Part shown: in pieces, positions 33,865-42,624 of the stretch
Position numbering within the stretch: position 1 is the stretch's first letter
Layout of the letters: each line of letters starts with the position of its first letter
From: Aeromicrobium stalagmiti
Lineage (GTDB): Bacteria; Actinomycetota; Actinomycetes; Propionibacteriales; Nocardioidaceae
NCBI RefSeq assembly: GCF_013283745.1
Contig: NZ_JABSTZ010000004.1
Location: 248,001 to 312,000, forward strand
Length of the DNA: 64,000 bases
Direction of reading: 5' to 3'
The notes under the pieces: generated by a model
What the model was told of the DNA's origin: nothing
Seen by the model: the letters and a program-made list of their open reading frames with translations, nothing else
Database searches by the model: none
Program-made: the position numbers and the translations under genes

Positions 33865-35061
33865 TCAGTCGGGCAGGTGCGGGACGGCCAGGTGGTCGTG
33901 GGCGCCGAGCTGGACGGCGCGACGCAGGGAGTCGCCGCCGAACTTGTCGCGCACCGCGTCGATCACCTGGTCGATCTCGCCGCCACTGGTGACGTCGAGG
34001 GGCAGCGCGAGCTGCTCCGGCTCGTCGTCGAGGGAGCCGACCGAGATGCCGATCAGCGTGATCCCCTTGTCCTTGATGGCGCCCGCGCGAGAGCGCAGCA
34101 GCGTGCGCGCGGTCTCGAGGACCGTCTGGTTGTGGGCCGTCGGACGAGCCAGGGTGTGCGACGACGTGGAACGGGTGAAGTCGCCGAAGCGCAGGCTGAT
34201 CGTGACGGTGCTGCCCGTCCGTCCGGCGGCCCGCATGCGGCGGGTGACCCGGTCGACGAGGGTGAGGAGCGTCAGGTCGAGCTCGGCCGGCGAGTGGTCG
34301 CCGCGCCCCATCGCGTGCTGCGCACCCATCGACCCGCGACGCTTGCCGGTCTGCACGGGCCGGGGGTCGCGGTTGTGGGCCAGGGCGTGGAGGTGGTGAC
34401 CGGCGCCGGGCCCCAACAGCTGCACGAGCTCGCTCTCGAACATCTCCGCCACGTCTCCGACGGTGCGGATGCGGGCGTCGCGCAGCTTGCCGGACGTGAC
34501 CTTGCCGACACCCCAGAGTCGCTCGACGGGCAGGGCGTGGAGGAACTGCAGCTCCTGCTCGACCGGCACGACCAGCATCCCTTCGGGCTTCGACACCGCC
34601 GAGGCGACCTTCGCGAGGTACTTGGTGCGAGCCACGCCCACCGAGATGGGCAGGCCGACCCGGCTGCGGACGTCAGCGCGCAGCTGGGTCGCGATGGTCG
34701 AGGGCAGGCCGCGGATGCGGCGCAGCCCGCCGACCTCGAGGAACGCCTCGTCGATCGAGATGCCCTCGACCAGCGGCGTGGTGTCGTGAAAGACCTCGAA
34801 CACCGCGCGGCTGGCCTCGGTGTAGGCCGTGAACCGCGGCGGGACGACGATGGCGTCGGGGCACGCCTGCAGGGCCTGCCGACCCCCCATCGCGGTGCGG
34901 ACGCCCCGTGCCTTGGCCTCATAGCTGGCAGCGAGGACGACCCCGCCTCCGACGATGACGGGACGGCCCCTCAACGACGGGTCGTCGCGCTGCTCGACCG
35001 AGGCGTAGAACGCGTCGAGGTCGGCGTGCAGCACGGTTCCCTCGGTCACGCCATCAGCCAT
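33865..35061 (-). CDS. dinB: DNA polymerase IV (Y family)
   Basis: 398 residues. Catalytic motif I LHADLDAFYASVEQ and motif III SIDEAFLEVGG with the metal-binding acids; the little-finger domain occupies the C-terminal third. It performs translesion synthesis. The C-terminus ends LAVPHLPD with no clear beta-clamp QLxLF, although QLALPLD near residue 355 resembles one. No LexA-type box is seen upstream. It lies in the block inserted between coaD and yceD. Confidence 0.93.
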   Translation of the reverse strand: MADGVTEGTVLHADLDAFYASVEQRDDPSLRGRPVIVGGGVVLAASYEAKARGVRTAMGGRQALQACPDAIVVPPRFTAYTEASRAVFEVFHDTTPLVEGISIDEAFLEVGGLRRIRGLPSTIATQLRADVRSRVGLPISVGVARTKYLAKVASAVSKPEGMLVVPVEQELQFLHALPVERLWGVGKVTSGKLRDARIRTVGDVAEMFESELVQLLGPGAGHHLHALAHNRDPRPVQTGKRRGSMGAQHAMGRGDHSPAELDLTLLTLVDRVTRRMRAAGRTGSTVTISLRFGDFTRSTSSHTLARPTAHNQTVLETARTLLRSRAGAIKDKGITLIGISVGSLDDEPEQLALPLDVTSGGEIDQVIDAVRDKFGGDSLRRAVQLGAHDHLAVPHLPD

Positions 35062-35116
35062 GAGGACATGCTCGCACCTCGCACCGACACTCCGGCGGGG
35101 GAGCGAGCGGAGCCGA

Positions 35117-35147
35117 TTGGCCTCGGCGTGTCCCGACGGGTTACGAT
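35117..35147 (+). promoter_or_regulatory. Possible promoter for the yceD-rpmF-rnc-mutM operon
   Basis: TTGGCC (35117-35122) and TACGAT (35142-35147) with a 19-base spacer, in the gap between divergent dinB and the yceD-like gene. The -35 is weak. Confidence 0.4.
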
Positions 35148-35205
35148 TTACCTCGGCCTGCTTGCAGGTCATTCTCTTGTCGTGCTCTTGGATGGATGGT
35201 TGAAC

Positions 35206-35790
35206 GTGCTGTCCGGACCGCTGGTCTTCGATACCCACGAGATGGGTCGCAAGCCCGGCGCCGAACGTACCTTCACGGCATCCACCCCGGCGCCGGCAGA
35301 GATGGGTTACGACGTCTACGCCGTGCCCGAGGGCTCCACGATCGAGCTCGAGCTCCGGCTCGAGGCGATCATGGAGGGGATCTTGGCAACAGGAACCTTC
35401 TCGGCGCGGGCCGTGGGCGAGTGTGTGCGGTGCCTGGACCCGATCGACGAAGCTGTCGTGGTGGGATTCCAGGAGCTCTACCTCTTCGAAGCACCCTCCA
35501 GCCAGGAGGAGGCGGACGAGGAGGATCATGTCCTCGAGGACGAGCTGCTCGACCTCGAGCCCGTTCTGCGGGACGCGGTGGTGCTCGCACTGCCGCACAA
35601 CCCGTTGTGTGGTCCGGACTGTCCGGGACTGTGCCCCGAGTGTGGGGCGCGACTCGCGGACGATCCAGATCACACACACGGTGAAGCGATCGACCCGAGA
35701 TGGGCATCGTTGATCCAGCTGGCGGAGCAACCGGTCCCGCCAGCCGACCAGTCAGAGTCGGGCATCGCGCCCGACGACAGCAAGGAGTAG
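35206..35790 (+). CDS. DUF177 (YceD) protein, 23S rRNA accumulation factor
   Basis: 194 residues from GTG 35206; TTG 35200 or an earlier GTG are possible, since no ATG occurs before the conserved PLVFDTHEMGR. Cys pairs CVRC and, later, CGPDCPGLCPEC fit a metal site. YceD family proteins are needed for 23S rRNA accumulation in plants and bacteria. It precedes rpmF by 3 bases, the arrangement found almost everywhere. Confidence 0.88.
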   Translation: MLSGPLVFDTHEMGRKPGAERTFTASTPAPAEMGYDVYAVPEGSTIELELRLEAIMEGILATGTFSARAVGECVRCLDPIDEAVVVGFQELYLFEAPSSQEEADEEDHVLEDELLDLEPVLRDAVVLALPHNPLCGPDCPGLCPECGARLADDPDHTHGEAIDPRWASLIQLAEQPVPPADQSESGIAPDDSKE

Positions 35791-35793
35791 ATC

Positions 35794-35979
35794 GTGGCAG
35801 TCCCGAAGAGGAAGATGTCGCGCAGCAACACGCGTCACCGTCGTTCGCAGTGGAAGACCACCGCAACGGCGATCGTCGACTGCGCCAACCCTGCGTGTGA
35901 CTCCAAGGTGCAGCCGCACCACGCGTGCACCAAGTGCGGACAGTACGGAGCTCGCGGCGAGCGTCGCCAGGTCCTCTGA
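35794..35979 (+). CDS. rpmF: 50S ribosomal protein L32
   Basis: 61 residues, GTG start. L32 pattern [17 protein letters not shown] and zinc cysteines Cys30, Cys35, Cys45 and Cys48. It is immediately downstream of the DUF177 gene and overlaps or abuts rnc, whose frame has no ordinary start codon after the rpmF stop. Confidence 0.96.
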   Translation: MAVPKRKMSRSNTRHRRSQWKTTATAIVDCANPACDSKVQPHHACTKCGQYGARGERRQVL

Positions 35980-36689
35980 TCTCTGCGGCAGCTGACGCTG
36001 AGCAGCTCCGGGAGGTCCTGGGAGTCCAGGACCTCGACCCGGAGCTGCTTCAGCATGCTCTGACCCACCGCTCGTTCGCGTACGAGAACGGTGGCGTCCC
36101 CAACAACGAGCGCCTCGAGTTCCTCGGGGACTCGGTCCTCGGCCTGGTCGTGACCGACACGCTCTTCACGGGGCACCCCGACCTGCCCGAGGGGCAGCTC
36201 GCCAAGCTCCGTGCGGCCGTCGTGAGCGCCAAGGCGCTGGCGGAGGTCGCCCGCACGCTCGGCATCGGCGACCACGTCCGGCTCGGCCGCGGCGAGGAGT
36301 CCACCGGCGGGCGCAACAAGGCCTCGATCCTGTCCGACACGGTCGAGGCCATTCTCGGTGCCATCTACGTCCAGTTCGGCATCGAGCGGGCCGCCGAGGT
36401 CATCCACCGCGTGTTCGACCCGGTCATCGCGGTCGCTGCCGAACTGGGTGCCGGGCTCGACTGGAAGACCTCCCTGCAGGAGATCTCGGCCAACAACGAT
36501 CTCGGCGTGCCGCACTACGTGCTCGTGGGCACGGGCCCCGATCACGACAAGAGCTTCACCGCCGAGGTCGTCGTCGGCTCGACGACTTACGGCGGCGGTC
36601 TCGGGCGCTCCAAGAAGGAGGCCGAGCAGATGGTCGCCGAGATCGCCTGGCGCGCCATCAACGCCGGGCTCGAGACCCCCGGCACCTGA
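35976..36689 (+). CDS. rnc: Ribonuclease III (start uncertain)
   Basis: 237 residues if translation begins at CTG 35976, which overlaps the rpmF stop as CTGA; 254 or 251 if at GTG 35925 or 35934 inside rpmF. There is no ATG, GTG or TTG between the rpmF stop and the conserved core. Catalytic signature [13 protein letters not shown] and a C-terminal double-stranded RNA-binding domain (about 160-230, [13 protein letters not shown]). It processes rRNA and cleaves duplex RNA. mutM starts 3 bases after its stop. Confidence 0.9.
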   Translation: MISAAADAEQLREVLGVQDLDPELLQHALTHRSFAYENGGVPNNERLEFLGDSVLGLVVTDTLFTGHPDLPEGQLAKLRAAVVSAKALAEVARTLGIGDHVRLGRGEESTGGRNKASILSDTVEAILGAIYVQFGIERAAEVIHRVFDPVIAVAAELGAGLDWKTSLQEISANNDLGVPHYVLVGTGPDHDKSFTAEVVVGSTTYGGGLGRSKKEAEQMVAEIAWRAINAGLETPGT

Positions 36690-36692
36690 GCC

Positions 36693-37583
36693 GTGCCCGA
36701 GCTGCCCGAGGTCGAGGTCGTCCGCCTCGGCATCATCGACCACGTGGTGGGTCGCACCATCACGCGTGTCACGGTGCACGACGTCCGGTCGCTCCGGCGC
36801 CACCTGCCCGGTCCGGCCGACTTCATCCACCGTCTCGAGGGGCGAACGGTCGTGGGTGCCGCCCGTCGCGGCAAGTACCTGTGGCTGCAGCTCGACGACC
36901 CTGACGGGGGCGCGAGCGACGCCGTGCTGTGCCACCTGGGGATGAGCGGCCAGTTCCTCGTCTCGGATGCGGGTGCGCCCGCGCAGCGACACCTGCGCAT
37001 CACGCTGGGCCTCGACGACCCCGCGCATGGGGGAGGCGACACCCCACGCGAGCTCCGCTTCGTCGACCAGCGCATCTTCGGCGGGATGGCCTTCAGCGAG
37101 GACGGGGCCGAGCTCCCGCCGGAGATCGCCCACATCGCGCGCGACCCCCTCGACCCGCTCTTCGACCCGGCCGAGTTCGCGTCGCGCATCCGCCGCCGGC
37201 AGACCGGCGTCAAGCGCGCGATCCTCGACCAGACGCTGATCTCCGGCGTCGGCAACATCTATGCCGACGAGTCGTTGTGGCGCACGCCGCTGCACTACGC
37301 GCGCAACACCCGGCACCTCCGCACGAAGGAGATCGAGTCGCTGCTCGGCCACATCGGTGACGTCATGCGCGAGGCGCTGGCCCAGGGCGGCACGTCGTTC
37401 GACGCGCTCTACGTCAACGTCAACGGCAACAGCGGCTACTTCGACCGCTCCCTGCAGGCCTATGGCCAGCAGGGGCGTCCGTGCGGACGGTGCGGCACCT
37501 TGATCCGGCGTGACGCGTTCATGAACCGCTCGTCGTTCTGGTGCCCGACGTGCCAGCCGCGCCCGCGCAACGGCAAGTTCTGA
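36693..37583 (+). CDS. mutM: Formamidopyrimidine-DNA glycosylase
   Basis: 296 residues, GTG start giving the mature N-terminus MPELPEVE with catalytic Pro2 and Glu3. Helix-two-turn-helix motif [12 protein letters not shown], and the C-terminal zinc finger with CGRC and CPTC. It removes 8-oxoguanine and ring-opened purines. In many actinobacteria smc follows; here a terminator follows and then an acetyltransferase. Confidence 0.95.
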   Translation: MPELPEVEVVRLGIIDHVVGRTITRVTVHDVRSLRRHLPGPADFIHRLEGRTVVGAARRGKYLWLQLDDPDGGASDAVLCHLGMSGQFLVSDAGAPAQRHLRITLGLDDPAHGGGDTPRELRFVDQRIFGGMAFSEDGAELPPEIAHIARDPLDPLFDPAEFASRIRRRQTGVKRAILDQTLISGVGNIYADESLWRTPLHYARNTRHLRTKEIESLLGHIGDVMREALAQGGTSFDALYVNVNGNSGYFDRSLQAYGQQGRPCGRCGTLIRRDAFMNRSSFWCPTCQPRPRNGKF

Positions 37584-37611
37584 CTCCCGGCCGCTCCGTC
37601 GTCGCGTTCAT

Positions 37612-37645
37612 CGGCCCGTGGCGCGCCAGACAGCGCCACGGGCCG
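37612..37645 (+). terminator. Terminator hairpin behind mutM
   Basis: 13-bp perfect stem CGGCCCGTGGCGC / GCGCCACGGGCCG with an 8-base loop, 28 bases after the mutM stop. It has no T tract. Confidence 0.75.
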
Positions 37646-37741
37646 GCTGTCGCTTCCACTCGCTGCGCTCGCGGGAGGTGACCCCAGCTTCGTTCTGCGG
37701 TGGTCGGGGCGAGGGTTCTGGTCAGCCGATAACCTGCGGGG

Positions 37742-38206
37742 GTGATCCTCGAACCCATGAGTGCCGACCGGTTCGACACGTGGAGCGAGCACCACGTCGT
37801 CAGCTATGCGCAGGACAAGGTCGATGCCGGCAACTGGCCCGAGGACGGAGCCGTCGAGCGCGCGCGCCGCGAGAACGCCGAGCTGCTGCCCGAGGGGGTC
37901 ACGACGGCGGGGCACGACCTGTTCGTGGCGACGGTCGACGGTGACGAGGTGGGCTTCCTGTGGCTCTTCACCGATCCGGCAGCATCCGTGCCCGAGACCT
38001 ATGTCTACGACATCGAGATCGTCGCGGCGCGTCGCGGGGAGGGCCTGGGCCGTGAGCTGCTGGAGGCCGCGGAGGGCTGGTGCGCCGACCATGGCGTCGC
38101 CACGCTGCGCCTGCACGTCTTCGGCTTCAACACCGCGGCGATCAGCCTCTACGAGTCCTCCGGCTTCGAGACGACGAACCTCTCGATGGCGAAGATCATC
38201 CGATGA
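37742..38206 (+). CDS. GNAT family N-acetyltransferase
   Basis: 154 residues from GTG 37742, needed for the first strand VILEPMSADRF; TAACCT at 37730-37735 lies 6 bases upstream, supporting a leaderless start at this GTG. Acetyl-CoA loop RRGEGLGRELLEAAEGW, and the motif B ending FNTAAISLYESSGFE. Substrate unknown. It overlaps dgt by ATGA. Confidence 0.9.
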   Translation: MILEPMSADRFDTWSEHHVVSYAQDKVDAGNWPEDGAVERARRENAELLPEGVTTAGHDLFVATVDGDEVGFLWLFTDPAASVPETYVYDIEIVAARRGEGLGRELLEAAEGWCADHGVATLRLHVFGFNTAAISLYESSGFETTNLSMAKIIR

Positions 38207-39435
38207 CCCGACGCCCCTATGGCGACGAGGCTCACGAGCGCTTCGTCGACGAACCGCCCAAGCGGTCCGGTCGCACGTCGTTCGAGCGCGACCGTGCCCG
38301 CGTCGTGCACTCGGCGGCCCTGCGACGGCTGTCGGCCAAGACCCAGGTCATGGGTGCCGGGTTCGACGACTTCGTCCGCAACCGCCTGACGCACTCGCTC
38401 GAGGTCGCCCAGGTCGCCCGTGAGCTCGGCAAGTCGCTGGGCTGCGACCCTGACATCGTCGACTCGGCGGCCCTGGCCCATGACCTGGGGCACCCGCCGT
38501 TCGGGCACAACGGCGAGGTGGCGCTCGACGAGGCGGCGCAGTCGTGCGGGGGGTTCGAGGGCAACGCCCAGACGCTGCGCATCCTCAGCCGGCTCGAGTC
38601 CAAGACGTTCGCCCCGGACGGGCGCAGCGTCGGCCTCAACCTCACGCGGGCAACACTCTCCGCGTGCGTGAAGTATCCCTGGGTGCGCGGCGACGCACCT
38701 GACGGCAGCGGCAAGTTCGGCGTATACACCGACGACCTCCCCGTCTATGCGTGGCTCCGCGACGGCGCACCGGCGCGGCGCAGGCCGATCGAGGCCCAGG
38801 TCATGGATCTCGCCGATGACATCGCCTACTCCGTCCACGACGTCGAGGACGGCGTCGTCGGCGGCTGGTTCGGTCTGCGCACCGGCGAGCTCGACATCGC
38901 CTCGATCCACGACGTGGCGCGTGACTGGTACGACGAGACCGCCACCGACGACCGCCTCGACGCGGCGCTCGAGCGCCTCCAGGCGCTGCAGGAGTGGCCC
39001 ACGACGACCTTCGACGGCAGCAGGGCCGAGCGGGCCGTGCTCAAGAGCCTCACCAGCGCCTTGATCGGTCGCTTCGCCCACGCGGCCGAGGTGGCGACGG
39101 TCGACGTCTGGGGAGCCGGTCCGCTGACCCGTTTCAGCGCCGACCTGGAGGTGCCGACCGACACCCGTGACGAGATCACGGTGCTCAAGTCGATCGCCGC
39201 GCACTACGTCATGCGGTCCGACGACCGGGCCGGGCCGCTGGGTCGTCAGCGCGAGCTGCTCCTGGCCCTCGTCGAGGTGCTGGACCGCTCCGACGGCCGC
39301 GAGCTCGAGGCGGAGTTCGGCGAGGACTTCGCCGCCGCGAGCGACGACGCCGCCCGTCGCCGTGTCGTGATCGACCAGGTCGCCAGCCTGACCGACGTCT
39401 CCGCGCGTGCCTGGGGCCTGCGCCTACTGGGCTGA
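38203..39435 (+). CDS. dgt: Deoxyguanosinetriphosphate triphosphohydrolase-like protein
   Basis: 410 residues. HD-domain metal ligands: His in RLTHSLEVAQVAR, then AHDLGHPPFGHNGE, and a later Asp in MDLADDIAYSVHD. It hydrolyses dNTPs to deoxynucleoside and triphosphate. ATG overlaps the GNAT stop; dnaG begins 49 bases downstream, the dgt-dnaG order known in mycobacteria. Confidence 0.94.
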   Translation: MTRRPYGDEAHERFVDEPPKRSGRTSFERDRARVVHSAALRRLSAKTQVMGAGFDDFVRNRLTHSLEVAQVARELGKSLGCDPDIVDSAALAHDLGHPPFGHNGEVALDEAAQSCGGFEGNAQTLRILSRLESKTFAPDGRSVGLNLTRATLSACVKYPWVRGDAPDGSGKFGVYTDDLPVYAWLRDGAPARRRPIEAQVMDLADDIAYSVHDVEDGVVGGWFGLRTGELDIASIHDVARDWYDETATDDRLDAALERLQALQEWPTTTFDGSRAERAVLKSLTSALIGRFAHAAEVATVDVWGAGPLTRFSADLEVPTDTRDEITVLKSIAAHYVMRSDDRAGPLGRQRELLLALVEVLDRSDGRELEAEFGEDFAAASDDAARRRVVIDQVASLTDVSARAWGLRLLG

Positions 39436-39484
39436 GGGACCGGCGCGGTCCGGCGCGTGGGTGGCGCCGACTAGCATTCACCCC

Positions 39485-41383
39485 ATGGCCGGGCGCATCA
39501 AGGACGAGGACATCCAGCTCGTCCGCGAACGCACCCGCATCGACGAGGTCGTCGAGCAGTACGTCACCCTCAAGAACGCCGGTGGCGGCTCGCGCAAGGG
39601 GCTCTGCCCGTTCCACGACGAGAAGTCGCCGTCGTTCAACGTCCGTCCCTCGGTCGGGTCCTACCACTGCTTCGGCTGCGGAGCCGGTGGTGACGTCTTC
39701 CGGTTCGTCATGGAGATCGAGGGCCTGAGCTTCGTCGAGACCGTCGAGCGGCTCGCCGCCAAGGCCGGCATCACGCTGCGCTACGAGGACGGCGGCCCCA
39801 GCGGTCCGCGCCGCGACCCCAACCAGCGTCCCCGGCTCCTGGCCGCGCACCGCGAGGCGGGCGAGTTCTACGCCACGGCCCTGCAGTCGTCGCCCGACGC
39901 GCAGGCCGGACGCCAGTTCGTCCAGGACCGCGGATTCGACCAGGCAGCGGCGCAGCTGTTCGGCATGGGCTTCGCGCCGCGCGGGGGAGAGGCGCTGGTC
40001 GCCCATCTGCGGGGCAAGGGCTTCACCGAGGACGAGCTCGTCACCGGTGGCCTGGCCAACCGTGGCAACCGCGGTCTCTACGACAAGTTCCGGGGCCGGC
40101 TCCTGTGGCCGATCCGCGAGATGACCGGCGAGATCATCGGCTTCGGCGCCCGCCGCATGTTCGACGACGACCGGGTCGAGGCCAAGTACCTCAACAGCCC
40201 CGAGACGCCCATCTACAAGAAGTCCCAGGTGCTCTACGGCATCGACCTGGCCCGCCGCTCGATCTCGTCGTCGAGCCAGGCGGTCATCGTCGAGGGCTAC
40301 ACCGATGTCATGGCGTGCCACCTGGCCGGCGTCACGACGGCGGTCGCGACCTGCGGCACCGCGTTCGGCGAGGACCACGCGCGCGTCATGCGCCGGCTGA
40401 TGCTCGACGACCAGGCGTTCCACGGCGAGGTCATCTTCACCTTCGACGGCGACGAGGCGGGCCAGCGCGCGGCGCTCAAGACGTTCAGCGGCGACCAGCA
40501 GTTCGTCGCGCAGACCTATGTGGCCGTCGAGCCCCGCGGCATGGACCCGTGCGACCTGCGGCTGGCCGACGGCGACGCGGCGGTCCGCGAGCTCGTCGCC
40601 TCCCGCATCCCGCTCTACCGGTTCGTGCTCGACAACCTGCTCGGCAAGTACGACCTCGACCGCGGCGACCAGCGGGTCGACGCCGTGCGGGAGGCCGTCG
40701 GGCTCGCCTCGGCGATCCGTGACAAGTCCAAGGTCGACGAGCTCCTGCGTGAGATCGCCGGCCGGGTCGGCACCGACGTCGACCAGGTGCGTGCCGAGCA
40801 CCGTCGCCGGGTGGCGTCGGCTCCCAAGGCCGGTCCCGGGCAGCCCGTCGCCAAGACGCAGGACGCGCCGGCCGATGCGGCCCTGCCCTCACCGGCGGTC
40901 AACTTCGGCCTGCCGCAGTTCGCCGACGAGCGCGAGGCGCTGAAGGCGATCGTGCAGCACCCCCACCTCGCGGCGCAGTTCGCTGACGACCTCGACGACA
41001 ACGACTTCACCCACCCCATCTCCAAGGTGCTCTGGAAGCACATCGAGGCGATGGCGTGGCCGACGGGCGCCGATGCCAACTGGCTGCCGCAGCTCGCCGA
41101 CTCCGTGCCCGACGACGACGCCAAGCGCATCCTGTCGATCGCCGCCGTCGAGCCGATGCGCGCCCGTGAGGGCAACACCGGGGCGGTCGTCGCGTCCGTG
41201 CTGATGCGGCTGCAGCTGCTCACGCTCGGGCGTCGCATCGCCGAGATCAAGTCCAAGCTGCAGCGCACCAACCCCATCGACGAGGCCGAGACCTACAACC
41301 GGATGTTCGGCGACCTCATTGCCCTCGAGCAGCAGTTCCGCGACCTGCGCGATCGCTCCCTGGGCGGCGACGTTCCCCGCTGA
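39485..41383 (+). CDS. dnaG: DNA primase
   Basis: 632 residues. N-terminal CHC2 zinc ribbon with Cys41, His44, Cys62 and Cys65; RNA polymerase core with TOPRIM motif VIVEGYTDVM and FDGDEAGQ; C-terminal helicase-binding domain. It makes RNA primers for replication. TAGCAT at 39472-39477, 7 bases before ATG, suggests a leaderless message. A small sigma factor gene follows 102 bases downstream. Confidence 0.97.
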   Translation: MAGRIKDEDIQLVRERTRIDEVVEQYVTLKNAGGGSRKGLCPFHDEKSPSFNVRPSVGSYHCFGCGAGGDVFRFVMEIEGLSFVETVERLAAKAGITLRYEDGGPSGPRRDPNQRPRLLAAHREAGEFYATALQSSPDAQAGRQFVQDRGFDQAAAQLFGMGFAPRGGEALVAHLRGKGFTEDELVTGGLANRGNRGLYDKFRGRLLWPIREMTGEIIGFGARRMFDDDRVEAKYLNSPETPIYKKSQVLYGIDLARRSISSSSQAVIVEGYTDVMACHLAGVTTAVATCGTAFGEDHARVMRRLMLDDQAFHGEVIFTFDGDEAGQRAALKTFSGDQQFVAQTYVAVEPRGMDPCDLRLADGDAAVRELVASRIPLYRFVLDNLLGKYDLDRGDQRVDAVREAVGLASAIRDKSKVDELLREIAGRVGTDVDQVRAEHRRRVASAPKAGPGQPVAKTQDAPADAALPSPAVNFGLPQFADEREALKAIVQHPHLAAQFADDLDDNDFTHPISKVLWKHIEAMAWPTGADANWLPQLADSVPDDDAKRILSIAAVEPMRAREGNTGAVVASVLMRLQLLTLGRRIAEIKSKLQRTNPIDEAETYNRMFGDLIALEQQFRDLRDRSLGGDVPR

Positions 41384-41485
41384 CCGCCGGATCCCGCGTC
41401 CCCAGCCGGTCTCGGCCGTGTCGCGCATCCACAGGTGGCGTGCAGGTCGATGCGTCACGCCTCGGCCGCGTCGCAGGGTGGTGGT

Positions 41486-42061
41486 GTGGATCGATTCGTC
41501 CAGGACCTGATGTCCCTCCCGCCGCTGGCTGCCGCCGAGGAGCTCGCCCTCGCGCGCCGCGCCCGCAGGGGGGACTCCGAGGCGCGTGCGGCTCTCATCA
41601 CCGCGGGCCTGAGGTCGGTGGCTCTGCGAGCCTGCATGCTGGGCCTGCGCGGCGAGGAGCTGCGCGACGCCGTCCAGTCGGGCGCAGTCGGGCTCATCCG
41701 TGCGGTCGACCGGTTCGACCCCGACCGCGGCGCGCGCCTCGCGACGTACGCCTGGCGGTGGATCGGGGCAGAGATGCGGACGTCTGGTCCTCGCGAGGAG
41801 CCGCTCGGTGACGTGGAGCCGGCGATCGAGCACGCCTTCGGCGACGGTGCCGACCTGCTCGAGGGGCTCGACCCGGAGGCCGCCGAGGTGCTGCGTCTGA
41901 GGTTCGGGATGGGCGCCGCCGACGCCGTGCCTCTGTCGCGCACCGCGGTGTCGCAGCGTCTGGGACTTCGCGTCGCGCAGGTGCGGACGATCGAGGGGAA
42001 GGCGATGCGACAACTGCGGGGGAGGCTTGCTAGAGTTGTCGACCGTGCTCCTCATCAGTGA
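41486..42061 (+). CDS. Small sigma-70 family factor downstream of dnaG
   Basis: 191 residues from GTG 41486. Region 2 is RpoD-like: AVQSGAVGLIRAVDRFDPDRGARLATYAWRWIGAEM; a short linker then leads to region 4 with an HTH near 150-185 (LSRTAVSQRLGLRVAQVRTIEGKAM). Regions 1.1 and 3 are missing or very short, so the protein is ECF-sized although region 2 resembles primary sigma factors. No anti-sigma gene is next to it. tRNA-Asn begins 8 bases after its stop. Confidence 0.8.
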   Translation: MDRFVQDLMSLPPLAAAEELALARRARRGDSEARAALITAGLRSVALRACMLGLRGEELRDAVQSGAVGLIRAVDRFDPDRGARLATYAWRWIGAEMRTSGPREEPLGDVEPAIEHAFGDGADLLEGLDPEAAEVLRLRFGMGAADAVPLSRTAVSQRLGLRVAQVRTIEGKAMRQLRGRLARVVDRAPHQ

Positions 42062-42069
42062 GAAGCCGA

Positions 42070-42142
42070 TCCCCCATAGCTCAATTGGCAGAGCATTCGA
42101 CTGTTAATCGGAGGGTTCTTGGTTCGAGTCCAAGTGGGGGAG
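42070..42142 (+). tRNA. tRNA-Asn (GTT anticodon)
   Basis: 73 nt. Acceptor TCCCCCA/TGGGGGA, discriminator G. Anticodon stem TTCGA/TCGGA around loop CTGTTAA, giving anticodon GTT. T arm GGTTCGAGTCC. Confidence 0.95.
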
Positions 42143-42216
42143 CAGGACCGGAACGGCGTCGACATCGGCGCCGTTTCGTCGTCTCCGAGGACTTCGTGTC
42201 GTCGAGGTCGGACCCC

Positions 42217-42621
42217 TCACCACGACAGGTGGGCGACGGCTCTGATCGCGTCCTGCTTTGCGTCGGCCAGCCACTCGATGGTGGCGGCTCGGTCGAAGGG
42301 GAATTGCTGCTGCCACCCGGCGGGCAGCTCGACTGAATCTGCGGTCGATGCCGGGCGCGAACGCACGTAGTTGGCGACGAGCAGCGGCACCGACAGGTCT
42401 CCCCGGCGGACGGCGATCGCGGTGACGCCTCGTTCGGTGTCAAGGTCGACCACCAGGTCGCCACGCTGCAGACGTAGGTGCGCCACTGCCATCTGCACGG
42501 GCCCCCACGCCGACACAGTCCGGAAGCCGCTCGCCAGGAGGTGCTGAGCAAGAAGCTGGCCCTCGTGGTCGAGCGTGGGGATGACACGACCGGGGTCGCC
42601 ATGGTCCTGCGGATCGGTCAC
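42217..42621 (-). CDS. Hypothetical protein
   Basis: 134 residues, GTG start 3 bases after the stop of the upstream deacetylase gene, so probably co-transcribed with it. Residues 40-85 are strand-rich (VDLDTERGVTAIAVRRGDLSVPLL), and the C-terminal 45 residues are helical with many aromatic residues (WQQQFPFDRAATIEWL). No family recognised and no signal peptide. Confidence 0.65.
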   Translation of the reverse strand: MTDPQDHGDPGRVIPTLDHEGQLLAQHLLASGFRTVSAWGPVQMAVAHLRLQRGDLVVDLDTERGVTAIAVRRGDLSVPLLVANYVRSRPASTADSVELPAGWQQQFPFDRAATIEWLADAKQDAIRAVAHLSW

Positions 42622-42624
42622 GGG

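Noticed and set aside
33865..35730. Longer dinB frame extending to 35730
   Set aside because: The upstream extension runs antisense through the DUF177 gene; the conserved polymerase begins right after ATG 35061.
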